Assembly (NCBI RefSeq): GCF_046224405.1
Contig: NZ_JBJXRK010000044.1
Location: forward strand, 1 to 11,173
Direction of reading: 5' to 3'
Length of the DNA: 11,173 nucleotides
Source of the DNA: Gudongella sp046224405
GTDB lineage: Bacteria > Bacillota > Clostridia > Tissierellales > Tissierellaceae
Below the pieces are notes generated by a model. That model saw only the letters and a list, made by a program, of their open reading frames with translations. It did not search any database and had not been told where the DNA came from. Positions 1 through 6,230 of this stretch are shown here, one piece after another. Position 1 is the first letter of the stretch. Each line of letters opens with the position of its first letter. Both the position numbers and the translations under genes were made by a program.

Positions 1-114
1 ATTATATTTTAGAACATGAACTGTAGATTTAATGATCTTATCCTATAATCAATTGACATAACAATTTAATTCTATCATTATAATCATGCCTTTAAAAGTC
101 CTAAATCCATTTGG

Positions 115-141
115 TTGATAGACACACTCAGGTGGTATAAT
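115..141 (+). promoter_or_regulatory. Promoter of the SLC13-type permease gene
   Basis: A TTGATA -35-like box (115-120) and a TATAAT -10 box (136-141) are separated by 15 bp. The short spacer is offset by an extended -10, TGG directly before TATAAT. Transcription would begin near 148, giving a leader of about 23 nt. The gene has a strong ribosome binding site, GGGAGGT at 159-165. A second possible promoter lies upstream: TTGACA at 53-58 with TATAAT at 79-84, but its 20-bp spacing is too long to trust. Nothing else is recognisable in bases 1-114. Confidence 0.6.
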
Positions 142-170
142 TATACTAGCGACAGGATGGGAGGTAAGGC

Positions 171-1958
171 ATGTTTGATCAAATAGTAGTATTTTCAGTT
201 ATTGTGGTAATTCTTGTGCTTTTCATAGATGGCAGAATTAGATATGACTTCGTGTCATTAGGGGGATTGGTTGCACTTTCAATTGCAGGCGTAGTAAAGC
301 CTGAGGAAAGCTTTTCCGGGTTCAGTCATCCAGCGATCATAACTGTTGCAGCTGTTCTTGTTATAAGCAGCGGCCTGGTAAAGACAGGTGTCATAGATCA
401 CATAGTTTCTGCTCTAAACAGAAGAAGCAAGTCTTCAGCGGTTGTAATGACCAAGCTGATGATGATTACTGCACTCCTTTCAGGATTCATGAATAACATT
501 GGGGCTTTGGCCCTTGTTCTGCCAGTGGCAATTAAAGTAGCCAGGGAGCACAAGTTTTCGCCTTCAAGAATACTGATGCCACTTGCATTTTCGGCCCTAC
601 TCGGTGGAATGACAACTGAAATCGGCACCCCCCCAAACCTTATAATCTCATCCTACCGTCAGGAACATGGCCTTGAAGCCTTTGGTTTTTTTGACTTCAC
701 ACCTGTTGGCTTGACCGTTACTATTCTTGGAGTTGGTCTTATGGTTCTTCTTGGTGGCAGGCTTATTCCAAAGAGAAAGACAATTGGTGTGGAGAAGCTT
801 TTCAACATAGGCGAGTTTCTGTCAGAGGTTCAGGTGGTTGACTCCAGTAAGCTTGCTGGTAAGCCAATGATGGACATGAATAGGATTCACAAGCTGGACA
901 TAGATGTGTTGAGCATAATCAGAAACGACCAGAAAATAGTTGCTCCCGGACCAGATGAAATCCTGGTTTCAGGGGATATACTAATCATTAAGGCATTGTC
1001 CCAGGATTTGGCGGATCTGATCGATAAGACCAATGTCCTTCTGAAGGGTACAAAGAAAACTCTTCAGGTGGAGGAATCAATGATTAAATCAAGAGATACG
1101 GCACTTGTCGAAGTGGTTCTTAGGGATGACTCACCTATCATAGGCCGTACTGCCCTGGAGACAAAGCTTAGGAACAGGTACAGCATAAATTTGGTGGCTG
1201 TATCAAGAAAAGGTGTCTATTCAGTTGATCGTTTGAAGAGCATTAGATTCAGGACTGGAGATATTCTACTGATTCAAGCACCAACATCCATCCTGAAGGA
1301 TATCTATTCAAAGCTTGGATGTTTACCATTGGCTGAAAGAGGCTTTGAAATTTACCCTGACAGAACAAAATGGAAGCTGTACTTTACTGCAGGAATATTT
1401 GCCCTTTCTGTCGTTTTGACTACAACAGGTCTGTTGCCTGTGCAGACTGCCTTTGCTTTTGCTGCCACTGCCCTTGTTCTTTTCAGAATCCTGACACCAA
1501 GAGAATTTTATGATGCGATTGAGTGGCCTTCAATTATCATGCTTGGTTCACTTATTCCTCTTGGTGGTGCACTTCAAAGCAGCGGAGGGGCAGATACCAT
1601 AGCAAATATTCTCTTGAGGGCATCTACAATTCTAACACCTACACTTATGATTGGTCTTTTGATGATCTTGACAATAGCACTTGCAAATCTAATAAGCACA
1701 TCAGCAACTGCTATACTGATGGGTCCGATTGCGCTTAGTATTTCCATGACAACCGGGGTCTCCCCTGACCCCTATCTAATGAGCGTATCAGTGGCTGCAT
1801 CCGCTGCCTTCCTGACTCCAATCGGACACCAGACCAATATGCTGGTTATGGGTCCTGGCGGCTACAAGTTTACTGATTACTGGCATCTTGGGCTTCCACT
1901 GACTATTTTACTTGTCACAGTTGGAGCTCCTCTGATCCTACTGGTGTGGCCAATGTAA
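171..1958 (+). CDS. SLC13/DASS family anion permease with central RCK_C (TrkA-C) domain pair
   Basis: This is an integral membrane transporter of the divalent anion:sodium symporter (SLC13/CitM/ArsB-like) superfamily, probably importing an anion such as a dicarboxylate or sulfate; the substrate cannot be told from sequence. At 595 residues it has an N-terminal membrane half (about 1-200), a soluble insert (about 205-385) and a C-terminal membrane half (about 402-595). The permease signatures are MNNIGALAL near 107-115, IGTPPNLI at 151-158, the STSATAI region at 509-515 and TPIGHQTNM at 549-557, the paired re-entrant segments expected for the fold. The insert contains two copies of an RCK_C/TrkA-C-like fold; each has the 'GD-hydrophobic-hydrophobic' signature (SGDILII at 267-273 and TGDILLI at 362-368). 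Such domains bind small ligands in related transporters, so gating is inferred. The ATG follows GGGAGGT at good spacing. It stands alone, convergent with the next operon. Confidence 0.93.
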   Translation: MFDQIVVFSVIVVILVLFIDGRIRYDFVSLGGLVALSIAGVVKPEESFSGFSHPAIITVAAVLVISSGLVKTGVIDHIVSALNRRSKSSAVVMTKLMMITALLSGFMNNIGALALVLPVAIKVAREHKFSPSRILMPLAFSALLGGMTTEIGTPPNLIISSYRQEHGLEAFGFFDFTPVGLTVTILGVGLMVLLGGRLIPKRKTIGVEKLFNIGEFLSEVQVVDSSKLAGKPMMDMNRIHKLDIDVLSIIRNDQKIVAPGPDEILVSGDILIIKALSQDLADLIDKTNVLLKGTKKTLQVEESMIKSRDTALVEVVLRDDSPIIGRTALETKLRNRYSINLVAVSRKGVYSVDRLKSIRFRTGDILLIQAPTSILKDIYSKLGCLPLAERGFEIYPDRTKWKLYFTAGIFALSVVLTTTGLLPVQTAFAFAATALVLFRILTPREFYDAIEWPSIIMLGSLIPLGGALQSSGGADTIANILLRASTILTPTLMIGLLMILTIALANLISTSATAILMGPIALSISMTTGVSPDPYLMSVSVAASAAFLTPIGHQTNMLVMGPGGYKFTDYWHLGLPLTILLVTVGAPLILLVWPM

Positions 1959-1963
1959 ATTAT

Positions 1964-2000
1964 AAAGGTCTGCAGAAACTGTAGTTTTCTGCAGACCTTT
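1964..2000. terminator. Bidirectional hairpin between convergent genes
   Basis: A perfect 15-bp inverted repeat (1964-1978 with 1986-2000, core GGTCTGCAG/CTGCAGACC) encloses a 7-nt loop. It lies only 6 bp after the permease stop and 10 bp after the stop of the convergent glycoside hydrolase gene. The stem ends in AAA/TTT pairs, so each direction has a short U-run inside the stem, but there is no long U-tract beyond it. Position and perfect pairing suggest it serves both operons; termination efficiency cannot be judged. Confidence 0.8.
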
Positions 2001-2009
2001 CCATTTCAA

Positions 2010-3758
2010 TTATTCCATATTCTGTTCAACCCATTCTATCTCAGGCTTACTAATCTTGAATACTCCATTTTCTTCTTTAATCATAAACTCGGCATTCACC
2101 ATGGCAAATACTCCAATATCTGATTTGTAATCAACATCAACCTTTGCCAGATAATTCCCATCATCTATTTCTATTATCTCATTTATGGCAAAGCTTTGGA
2201 GCACAGGATTTATTTTTTCGTAGTCCTCAACAAACTGGTCATAGTCTTCAGCTCGCTCTTCGATTGGTGTCAAAAGATAAACCTGTGGGAGTCTTGTGCT
2301 TCTTTCAGCCTTGAGAAATCTGTCAAGCGCCATTTCAGGGGTCCTGTCCATTATGTCATGGCCTTCTTTTCTGGTTGAATCATCTATTCTGTCATGATAG
2401 AAAAAGCTCATTGGGTTATAGTTATTTCCTGCACTCCAGATTATATACTCCTCTATTCCCAGTTCAGCTGCAGCCACCATCTGATCTGAAATCGCCTTTT
2501 CATCATACCTGATGTTGCCCTTTACCCAAGAAGCTGTAAAACCCTGGAACCATGGTCTTATAATAGCTGGTTTCTTCTGTGCTGCATTTCTCTCTATTGC
2601 CTCCATTATAGAAATCCTTGCCACTTCATATGGATACCTGTCAGGAACATCGAATCCATAGACCCCTGGTCCATAATGACTTGGATAGATCATAGGACAG
2701 ATATATTCAACTTTATTGGCAATTTTCCTCCAGGTCTGTCCGATATCCTCAGGCTTGTCGTCCCAGGAGTGGGTAATGAAACCAAAGACATCCGCAGAAA
2801 GGTGAACATTATAGGGTCTCAGCTGCTCACTGGCATATGTAAGAAAGTCCTCTATGCCCTCATCCTTGTCTTTTCCATCTCTCCCTGGAAATTCCGTTAT
2901 GGGGTTGTAATATCTTGCATTGTCAGGAAACCTAACATAATCATATTGTATTTCATCGAAACCTCTAAGTGCTGCTTCTTTGGATACCGCAACAACATAA
3001 TCCCAAACATACTGGTCAAAGGGATTCACCCAGGATTCTCCTGCATTATCCAAATAGACGCCGCCCTCCTTAAGCAGGATTGCGTGGGCTGGGTTCTTTG
3101 CTGCAAAGATTGGATCCTTAAATGCCACAATTCTTGCAATTGTATATATTCCATTTTCCTCCAGATAGGTCATCAATGGCTCATAGTCCCTAAATGGAGG
3201 GTTTATGCTTGAGCCAACCTGGTTGACTATTTCAAGGTCGCTTTCCCAGGTAACAAGTCCATGATCGTTCTTTATGTCTATTACCATTGCATTTATTTCT
3301 GATGCCTTGGCTATCCCCAAAGCCACCTCAAGCTTGTTTACATCTCCAAGCCGTGACGTATCAGGCGTCTCTCCCGATTGACCACTTAAGGCCAGGACAT
3401 AGTCTGCATAATAGTCTATGTCCTCTTCCTGGAATTTAAAGCCCGCTACATTACCTGTAAGATAGAGTGCCTTTGCCTTTTCTGTTTGAAGCTCATTGTC
3501 TCCATCCAATGGGGGCAGCGGAACATAGAACTCTCCCATTTCCTCTTTTCTCTTCTTCTCAAGCTCCTCCCTTTCTTCAAGCAGGGCCTTTCTTATCTCT
3601 TCCTGGCTAGGCTCCTCTTCTTCAGGAATTTCTTCAGCTTCAACAGCCTCTTCCGGCTCCTGTTGCTGTTCAGTCTGGTCCTGGGGTGCCATGGCACATC
3701 CTGTCAGAATAGAAAATACCAGTATGGTTAAAATTAAAAATAAAGTTCTCTTTTTCAA
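2010..3758 (-). CDS. DUF4015 putative glycoside hydrolase, lipoprotein
   Basis: This is probably a cell-surface carbohydrate-active enzyme, 582 residues. A lipoprotein signal peptide ends in the lipobox LTGC (Cys21). A Glu-rich, partly coiled-coil linker follows to about residue 77, and then a TIM-barrel-like domain of the DUF4015/GH13-like family (about 97-445). Family landmarks are VIDIKNDHG (159-167), FDEIQYDYVRFPD (267-279, with acidic residues suited to catalysis), SADVFG (321-326), CPMIYPSHY (354-362) and RPWFQGF (401-407). The last 90 residues, about 493-582, look like a small alpha/beta domain, possibly NTF2-like; this is a guess. The start is TTG: AGAGGTG lies 5 nt before it, and the signal peptide MKKRTLFL begins there. 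It lies 19 bp downstream of the polysaccharide deacetylase gene and is very likely co-transcribed with it. The substrate is unknown; a cell-wall or exopolysaccharide glycan is inferred from the partner. Confidence 0.9.
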   Translation of the reverse strand: MKKRTLFLILTILVFSILTGCAMAPQDQTEQQQEPEEAVEAEEIPEEEEPSQEEIRKALLEEREELEKKRKEEMGEFYVPLPPLDGDNELQTEKAKALYLTGNVAGFKFQEEDIDYYADYVLALSGQSGETPDTSRLGDVNKLEVALGIAKASEINAMVIDIKNDHGLVTWESDLEIVNQVGSSINPPFRDYEPLMTYLEENGIYTIARIVAFKDPIFAAKNPAHAILLKEGGVYLDNAGESWVNPFDQYVWDYVVAVSKEAALRGFDEIQYDYVRFPDNARYYNPITEFPGRDGKDKDEGIEDFLTYASEQLRPYNVHLSADVFGFITHSWDDKPEDIGQTWRKIANKVEYICPMIYPSHYGPGVYGFDVPDRYPYEVARISIMEAIERNAAQKKPAIIRPWFQGFTASWVKGNIRYDEKAISDQMVAAAELGIEEYIIWSAGNNYNPMSFFYHDRIDDSTRKEGHDIMDRTPEMALDRFLKAERSTRLPQVYLLTPIEERAEDYDQFVEDYEKINPVLQSFAINEIIEIDDGNYLAKVDVDYKSDIGVFAMVNAEFMIKEENGVFKISKPEIEWVEQNME

Positions 3759-3777
3759 TGCTACACCTCTTCAAGTC

Positions 3778-4866
3778 TTATTTTTTGTTGTAGATATAGA
3801 TTTCCCTTTGGATCTCTGAATCAATTTGATCAAGCCTATCTTCGGGAATAGTTACAATGTCAGGATTTCCATCGCTTATAAAGCGTTCTTCAGGATTATT
3901 CTCAAAATACTCAAGATAGTTGTACATCCCAACATTATCAACCTTCATTTCGCTGGCTCTTATCCTTGGAATGCTTTCGGAATTGAATCTTGCATCAAAT
4001 GGTGAATAGCCAGGATTCCAGCCAACATTAAGTATTGCTATATTTTCATAGGGAACTCCCTCAAAAGAGCCTTCCTTGAGATACTTGGTCTTTGCTTCAT
4101 CTTTTGGTCTTGTACCATATGGTAAAGCAATTGTGTTTACCTTGTATTCCTCCACATCCACAAAGCTTTCCAGATATTGAATTTGCTCCCCAATCTCCTT
4201 TTGTAGCATTTCTGCTGATGCCTCTGTAAAATTGGCATGAGTTTTGGAATGATTTCCTATGTCCATTCCATTTTCAATGAGAAATTTAAATTTCTCACCT
4301 ATAAGCTCCCTCTGTCCGAATGGAACATCCCCAGTAAGAAAGAAGGTGGCCGCTGGTGAAAAATCCGGATTTTTCTTATGAAAATCCATAAGAAGCCCAA
4401 CTGCTGAATCTGGGTTTATGGACCCGTCCTCAAGGTATTCGAAATTATTCCTGTTTCCGTCATCAAAGGTTATTACAATGGGTGTGTACCCCTGAGGAGT
4501 GGTGATATTTCCACTTGCATAGTCCTTTAGGCTAATTGGTCTATAGCCCTTGTCATAGATGTTTTGAAGGTCTTTCTTGAAGTTTTCGGGAGTTCTCGTC
4601 CACTCCTCCTCCGTTTCCCCTATGTTGTGGTACATGAGGACCATGATTCTTCCAGACTCATTGGGATTGAGGTCAAGGTTGATTTCTTCCTTGGGATCCA
4701 CTGGCTCTTCAATCTCCTCAAGTTTAGACTCCTCTTTCACCTCTTCAGCTATTTCATCTGTCACTTCTTCAACAATTTCATTCTCTTGAAAATCACTTGA
4801 CTCAGCCTGAGCGCACCCAGCCATCAGGCTTGCCAACAAAAACAGTATAATTGCTCTTTTTATCAT
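3778..4866 (-). CDS. Polysaccharide deacetylase (NodB/CE4-like) lipoprotein
   Basis: This is a predicted extracytoplasmic deacetylase acting on N-acetylated glycans, 362 residues. The signal peptide ends in the lipobox LMAGC (Cys18). An acidic linker (about 22-68) leads to a NodB homology domain (about 72-300). Visible motifs are motif 1 TFDDG (133-137), with the catalytic-base and metal Asp pair D135-D136, and motif 2 HSKTH (206-210), with two metal-binding His. Motif 3, usually RxPYG, reads ALPYG at 247-251, so the conventional Arg is not seen. After that the usual C-terminal motifs are weak; IPRI at 299-302 resembles a conserved end segment in related Firmicutes proteins. The ATG is preceded by GGGTG at 8 nt, a modest ribosome site. 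It is the first gene of a two-gene operon with the DUF4015 protein and has a good promoter at 4938-4966. Family assignment is firm; substrate and activity are inferred. Confidence 0.92.
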   Translation of the reverse strand: MIKRAIILFLLASLMAGCAQAESSDFQENEIVEEVTDEIAEEVKEESKLEEIEEPVDPKEEINLDLNPNESGRIMVLMYHNIGETEEEWTRTPENFKKDLQNIYDKGYRPISLKDYASGNITTPQGYTPIVITFDDGNRNNFEYLEDGSINPDSAVGLLMDFHKKNPDFSPAATFFLTGDVPFGQRELIGEKFKFLIENGMDIGNHSKTHANFTEASAEMLQKEIGEQIQYLESFVDVEEYKVNTIALPYGTRPKDEAKTKYLKEGSFEGVPYENIAILNVGWNPGYSPFDARFNSESIPRIRASEMKVDNVGMYNYLEYFENNPEERFISDGNPDIVTIPEDRLDQIDSEIQREIYIYNKK

Positions 4867-4937
4867 GAATTTACACCCATTTCGTTTTAATTTGGGATTT
4901 GATTTTCGCTGTTCTCACCAATATTTCCCTGGCCTTT

Positions 4938-4966
4938 ATTGTACCATGGTAACCATGGTGTAACAA
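4938..4966 (-). promoter_or_regulatory. Promoter of the deacetylase-hydrolase operon
   Basis: Read on the minus strand, TTGTTA (4966-4961) and TACAAT (4943-4938) are separated by exactly 17 bp, and TGG precedes the -10 as an extended element. The start of transcription would be near 4931, giving a leader of about 65 nt. The spacer is almost entirely filled by a repeated palindrome, listed separately, so the promoter is probably controlled by a DNA-binding protein. Confidence 0.75.
4943..4959. promoter_or_regulatory. Candidate operator: two ACCATGGT palindromes in the promoter spacer
   Basis: The sequence ACCATGGTAACCATGGT holds two copies of the self-complementary octamer ACCATGGT separated by a single A. 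The whole 17-bp block is also a dyad around that base. It sits between the -35 and -10 boxes of the deacetylase operon, overlapping the last base of the -10, where a bound dimer would block or remodel RNA polymerase. No regulator gene is present in the window, so the protein that binds is unknown. Confidence 0.6.
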
Positions 4967-5031
4967 GGCTGATTGATGCATGAAGGAAAGTAACATATGT
5001 CGACTAAACCTTGTCTTATACTAATCTGAGC

Positions 5032-5073
5032 AAAAAAAGGATACAAACATCAGTATCCTTGAGTTTGTATCCT
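5032..5073 (-). terminator. Rho-independent terminator of the MoaD-like gene
   Basis: On the minus strand a perfect 11-bp stem (5073-5063 with 5048-5038, AGGATACAAAC/GTTTGTATCCT) with a 14-nt loop is followed by seven U residues (5038-5032). The loop carries a second copy of AAGGATAC (5060-5053). It can pair instead with the same 3' arm to form an 8-bp hairpin ending at the same U-run. It lies about 70 nt after the stop codon of the MoaD-like gene. Confidence 0.88.
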
Positions 5074-5140
5074 AAATTGATTTTGGAAATAAAGTAGCCG
5101 CTCTATTCCCTCCTGATGATCTGGCCTTTATGGTCTTCTT

Positions 5141-5371
5141 CTAATGGTGAATTGTCCTGTACTCAGGTACCAGCGCCAGTACATCATGATCGTGCAGCTT
5201 GTTGTCAGTTGTTGCGTGAATCCCGTTCACCAGTGCCATGCCAACGTCATCCTTCGACAATGACAGGTCTTTCAGTACCGTGGAGATAGGTATATCATGT
5301 GGGTATTCAATTTCCTGCAACCCCTGTCTTCCGTTCCTGAAGGTGGCAAACAGCTTGACTTGTACTTTCAT
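5141..5371 (-). CDS. MoaD/ThiS-family ubiquitin-fold protein lacking the C-terminal Gly-Gly
   Basis: This is a small beta-grasp protein of 76 residues resembling MoaD and ThiS, sulfur carriers in molybdopterin and thiamine synthesis. Typical traits are MKVQVKLFATFR at the start, the middle segment ALVNG (about 45-49), a common MoaD/ThiS feature, and the ending DHDVLALVPEYR, which matches the usual 'DxVxxxPPVxGG' tail. Here the protein ends in TIHH, so the Gly-Gly used for adenylation and thiocarboxylation is absent. A sulfur-carrier role is therefore doubtful. I chose the ATG at 5371, not an upstream in-frame ATG at 5443, because GGAAAGGTG lies 9 nt before it. In addition, the best promoter falls inside the longer version. 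No molybdopterin or thiamine genes are nearby; the upstream neighbour on the same strand is DUF488. Confidence 0.8.
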   Translation of the reverse strand: MKVQVKLFATFRNGRQGLQEIEYPHDIPISTVLKDLSLSKDDVGMALVNGIHATTDNKLHDHDVLALVPEYRTIHH

Positions 5372-5402
5372 AGCTATCAACACCTTTCCTTGGATTGATA
5401 TT

Positions 5403-5431
5403 ATTATATCATTCTTGACATATGTTTGCAA
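5403..5431 (-). promoter_or_regulatory. Promoter of the MoaD-like gene
   Basis: On the minus strand TTGCAA (5431-5426) and TATAAT (5408-5403) are 17 bp apart, with TGA before the -10 giving an extended -10. Transcription would start near 5396, about 25 nt before the chosen ATG. This supports the short form of the protein and transcription independent of the DUF488 gene. Confidence 0.75.
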
Positions 5432-5491
5432 TTGTTTTTCCATATTTATTTCATTATTTTCGATAGATCGTAATTATTATGCAGCCAAACT

Positions 5492-5516
5492 TGAATAAAG
5501 TCATGTTTTTTATTCA
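5492..5516. other. AT-rich inverted repeat downstream of the DUF488 gene
   Basis: A perfect 8-bp inverted repeat, TGAATAAA (5492-5499) and TTTATTCA (5509-5516), lies 49 nt beyond the DUF488 stop. It is AT-only in most pairs and has no U-tract on the minus strand after it, so it would be a weak terminator at best. The remainder of 5432-5564 shows no gene or clear site. Confidence 0.35.
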
Positions 5517-5564
5517 TATAGGGGATGCGGTCTGACATAAGCCATTATAGTACCAAGCATCAGG

Positions 5565-5921
5565 CTATTTCAAAATCAATTCCCTAAGAACTGTCGCGTG
5601 ATTCTCTACTACATTCTTGGATGCAGTAAGAAGTGTTACATTAGCTTCATTGAGTCTGGAGTTTATACTAGAGACAAAAGCCTTTGTCTCCTCATTGTTT
5701 TCAAGCTCTTTGATGTAGTTGTCCCTGAAAAGATCGAACTGAACCAAATTATTGTGGTATTTTCTTCTTAGCTCATTTGAGGGAGCCATATCCTTGGCCC
5801 ACATGTCCAATGCAGCATTTTCCTTGGAAACTCCCCTTGGCCAAAGCCTATCAACCAATACCCTGAATCCATCAACTTCTGAGGCTGGATCATAGATTCT
5901 CTTGATGAATACCTCACTCAT
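5565..5921 (-). CDS. DUF488 family protein (YeaO-like)
   Basis: This is a cytoplasmic 118-residue protein of the DUF488 family, whose biochemical role is not established. It shows the family hallmarks in order: KRIYDP near 7-12, the signature DRLWPRG (24-30), WAKDMAPS (41-48), the LRRKYHNN segment (51-58) that precedes the F..Y..EL helix, and the C-terminal LLTASK..ENHA..L pattern (97-112). Length is normal for the family. The ATG is preceded by AAGGAGTG at 7 nt. It is divergent from the alanine/glycine symporter gene across a 309-bp gap and has its own likely promoter. No disruption is seen. The family assignment is strong; a function should not be inferred. Confidence 0.92.
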   Translation of the reverse strand: MSEVFIKRIYDPASEVDGFRVLVDRLWPRGVSKENAALDMWAKDMAPSNELRRKYHNNLVQFDLFRDNYIKELENNEETKAFVSSINSRLNEANVTLLTASKNVVENHATVLRELILK

Positions 5922-5991
5922 ACCATCTCACTCCTTAATTATTTACTTGGTAATATTTCATTGGATATTATCCCTATAGAACTTTATTCAG

Positions 5992-6020
5992 ACTATACCA
6001 TAATATCATCTTTATTTGAA
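5992..6020 (-). promoter_or_regulatory. Likely promoter of the DUF488 gene
   Basis: On the minus strand TTCAAA (6020-6015) and TATAGT (5997-5992) are 17 bp apart, with TGG before the -10 as an extended element. The -35 is a weak match, so confidence is moderate. The leader would be about 65 nt. Confidence 0.5.
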
Positions 6021-6064
6021 TGTCATCTCAAAAATCCATCCATTTTTCCTAGTTATTTTTGCAA

Positions 6065-6103
6065 TCTAATTTGTATTTTTCAACAATTCTAATTGTATTT
6101 TTC
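6065..6103 (+). repeat. Direct repeat in the divergent intergenic region
   Basis: TCTAATTTGTATTTTTC (6065-6081) recurs with one base deleted as TCTAATTGTATTTTTC (6088-6103), a period of about 23 bp, or two helical turns. It sits 50-90 bp upstream of the symporter -35. The rest of the 309-bp intergenic stretch 5922-6230 is AT-rich DNA carrying the two divergent promoters; no gene or riboswitch was found in it. Confidence 0.5.
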
Positions 6104-6153
6104 TTGTTAGATTTTTAACTATTCTTAATGTTGAGAATTTTCTATGAAATCGC

Positions 6154-6183
6154 TTGCCTTGTAACACTTTTATGTAGTATAAT
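6154..6183 (+). promoter_or_regulatory. Promoter of the AGCS symporter gene
   Basis: TTGCCT (6154-6159) and TATAAT (6178-6183) are 18 bp apart. Transcription would begin near 6190, with a leader of about 40 nt ending in the strong ribosome site AAGGAGGT (6217-6224). There is no room for a large leader riboswitch downstream of this start. Confidence 0.7.
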
Positions 6184-6230
6184 TTGTTCATGTAATTCAC
6201 ATATAAATCAAATAATAAGGAGGTTAGTGA

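Noticed and set aside
2676..3212. Plus-strand open frame of 178 codons opposite the DUF4015 gene
   Set aside because: It lies wholly antisense to a well-supported gene, has no ribosome site and no recognisable domain.
5372..5443. N-terminal extension of the MoaD-like protein to an upstream ATG at 5443
   Set aside because: The extension covers the best promoter of the gene, has no family similarity, and the downstream ATG at 5371 has a proper ribosome site.
6025..6230. Glycine riboswitch upstream of the AGCS symporter
   Set aside because: The leader after the mapped-by-eye promoter is only about 40 nt, and the region lacks the GC-rich conserved core expected of the gcvT-type aptamer.
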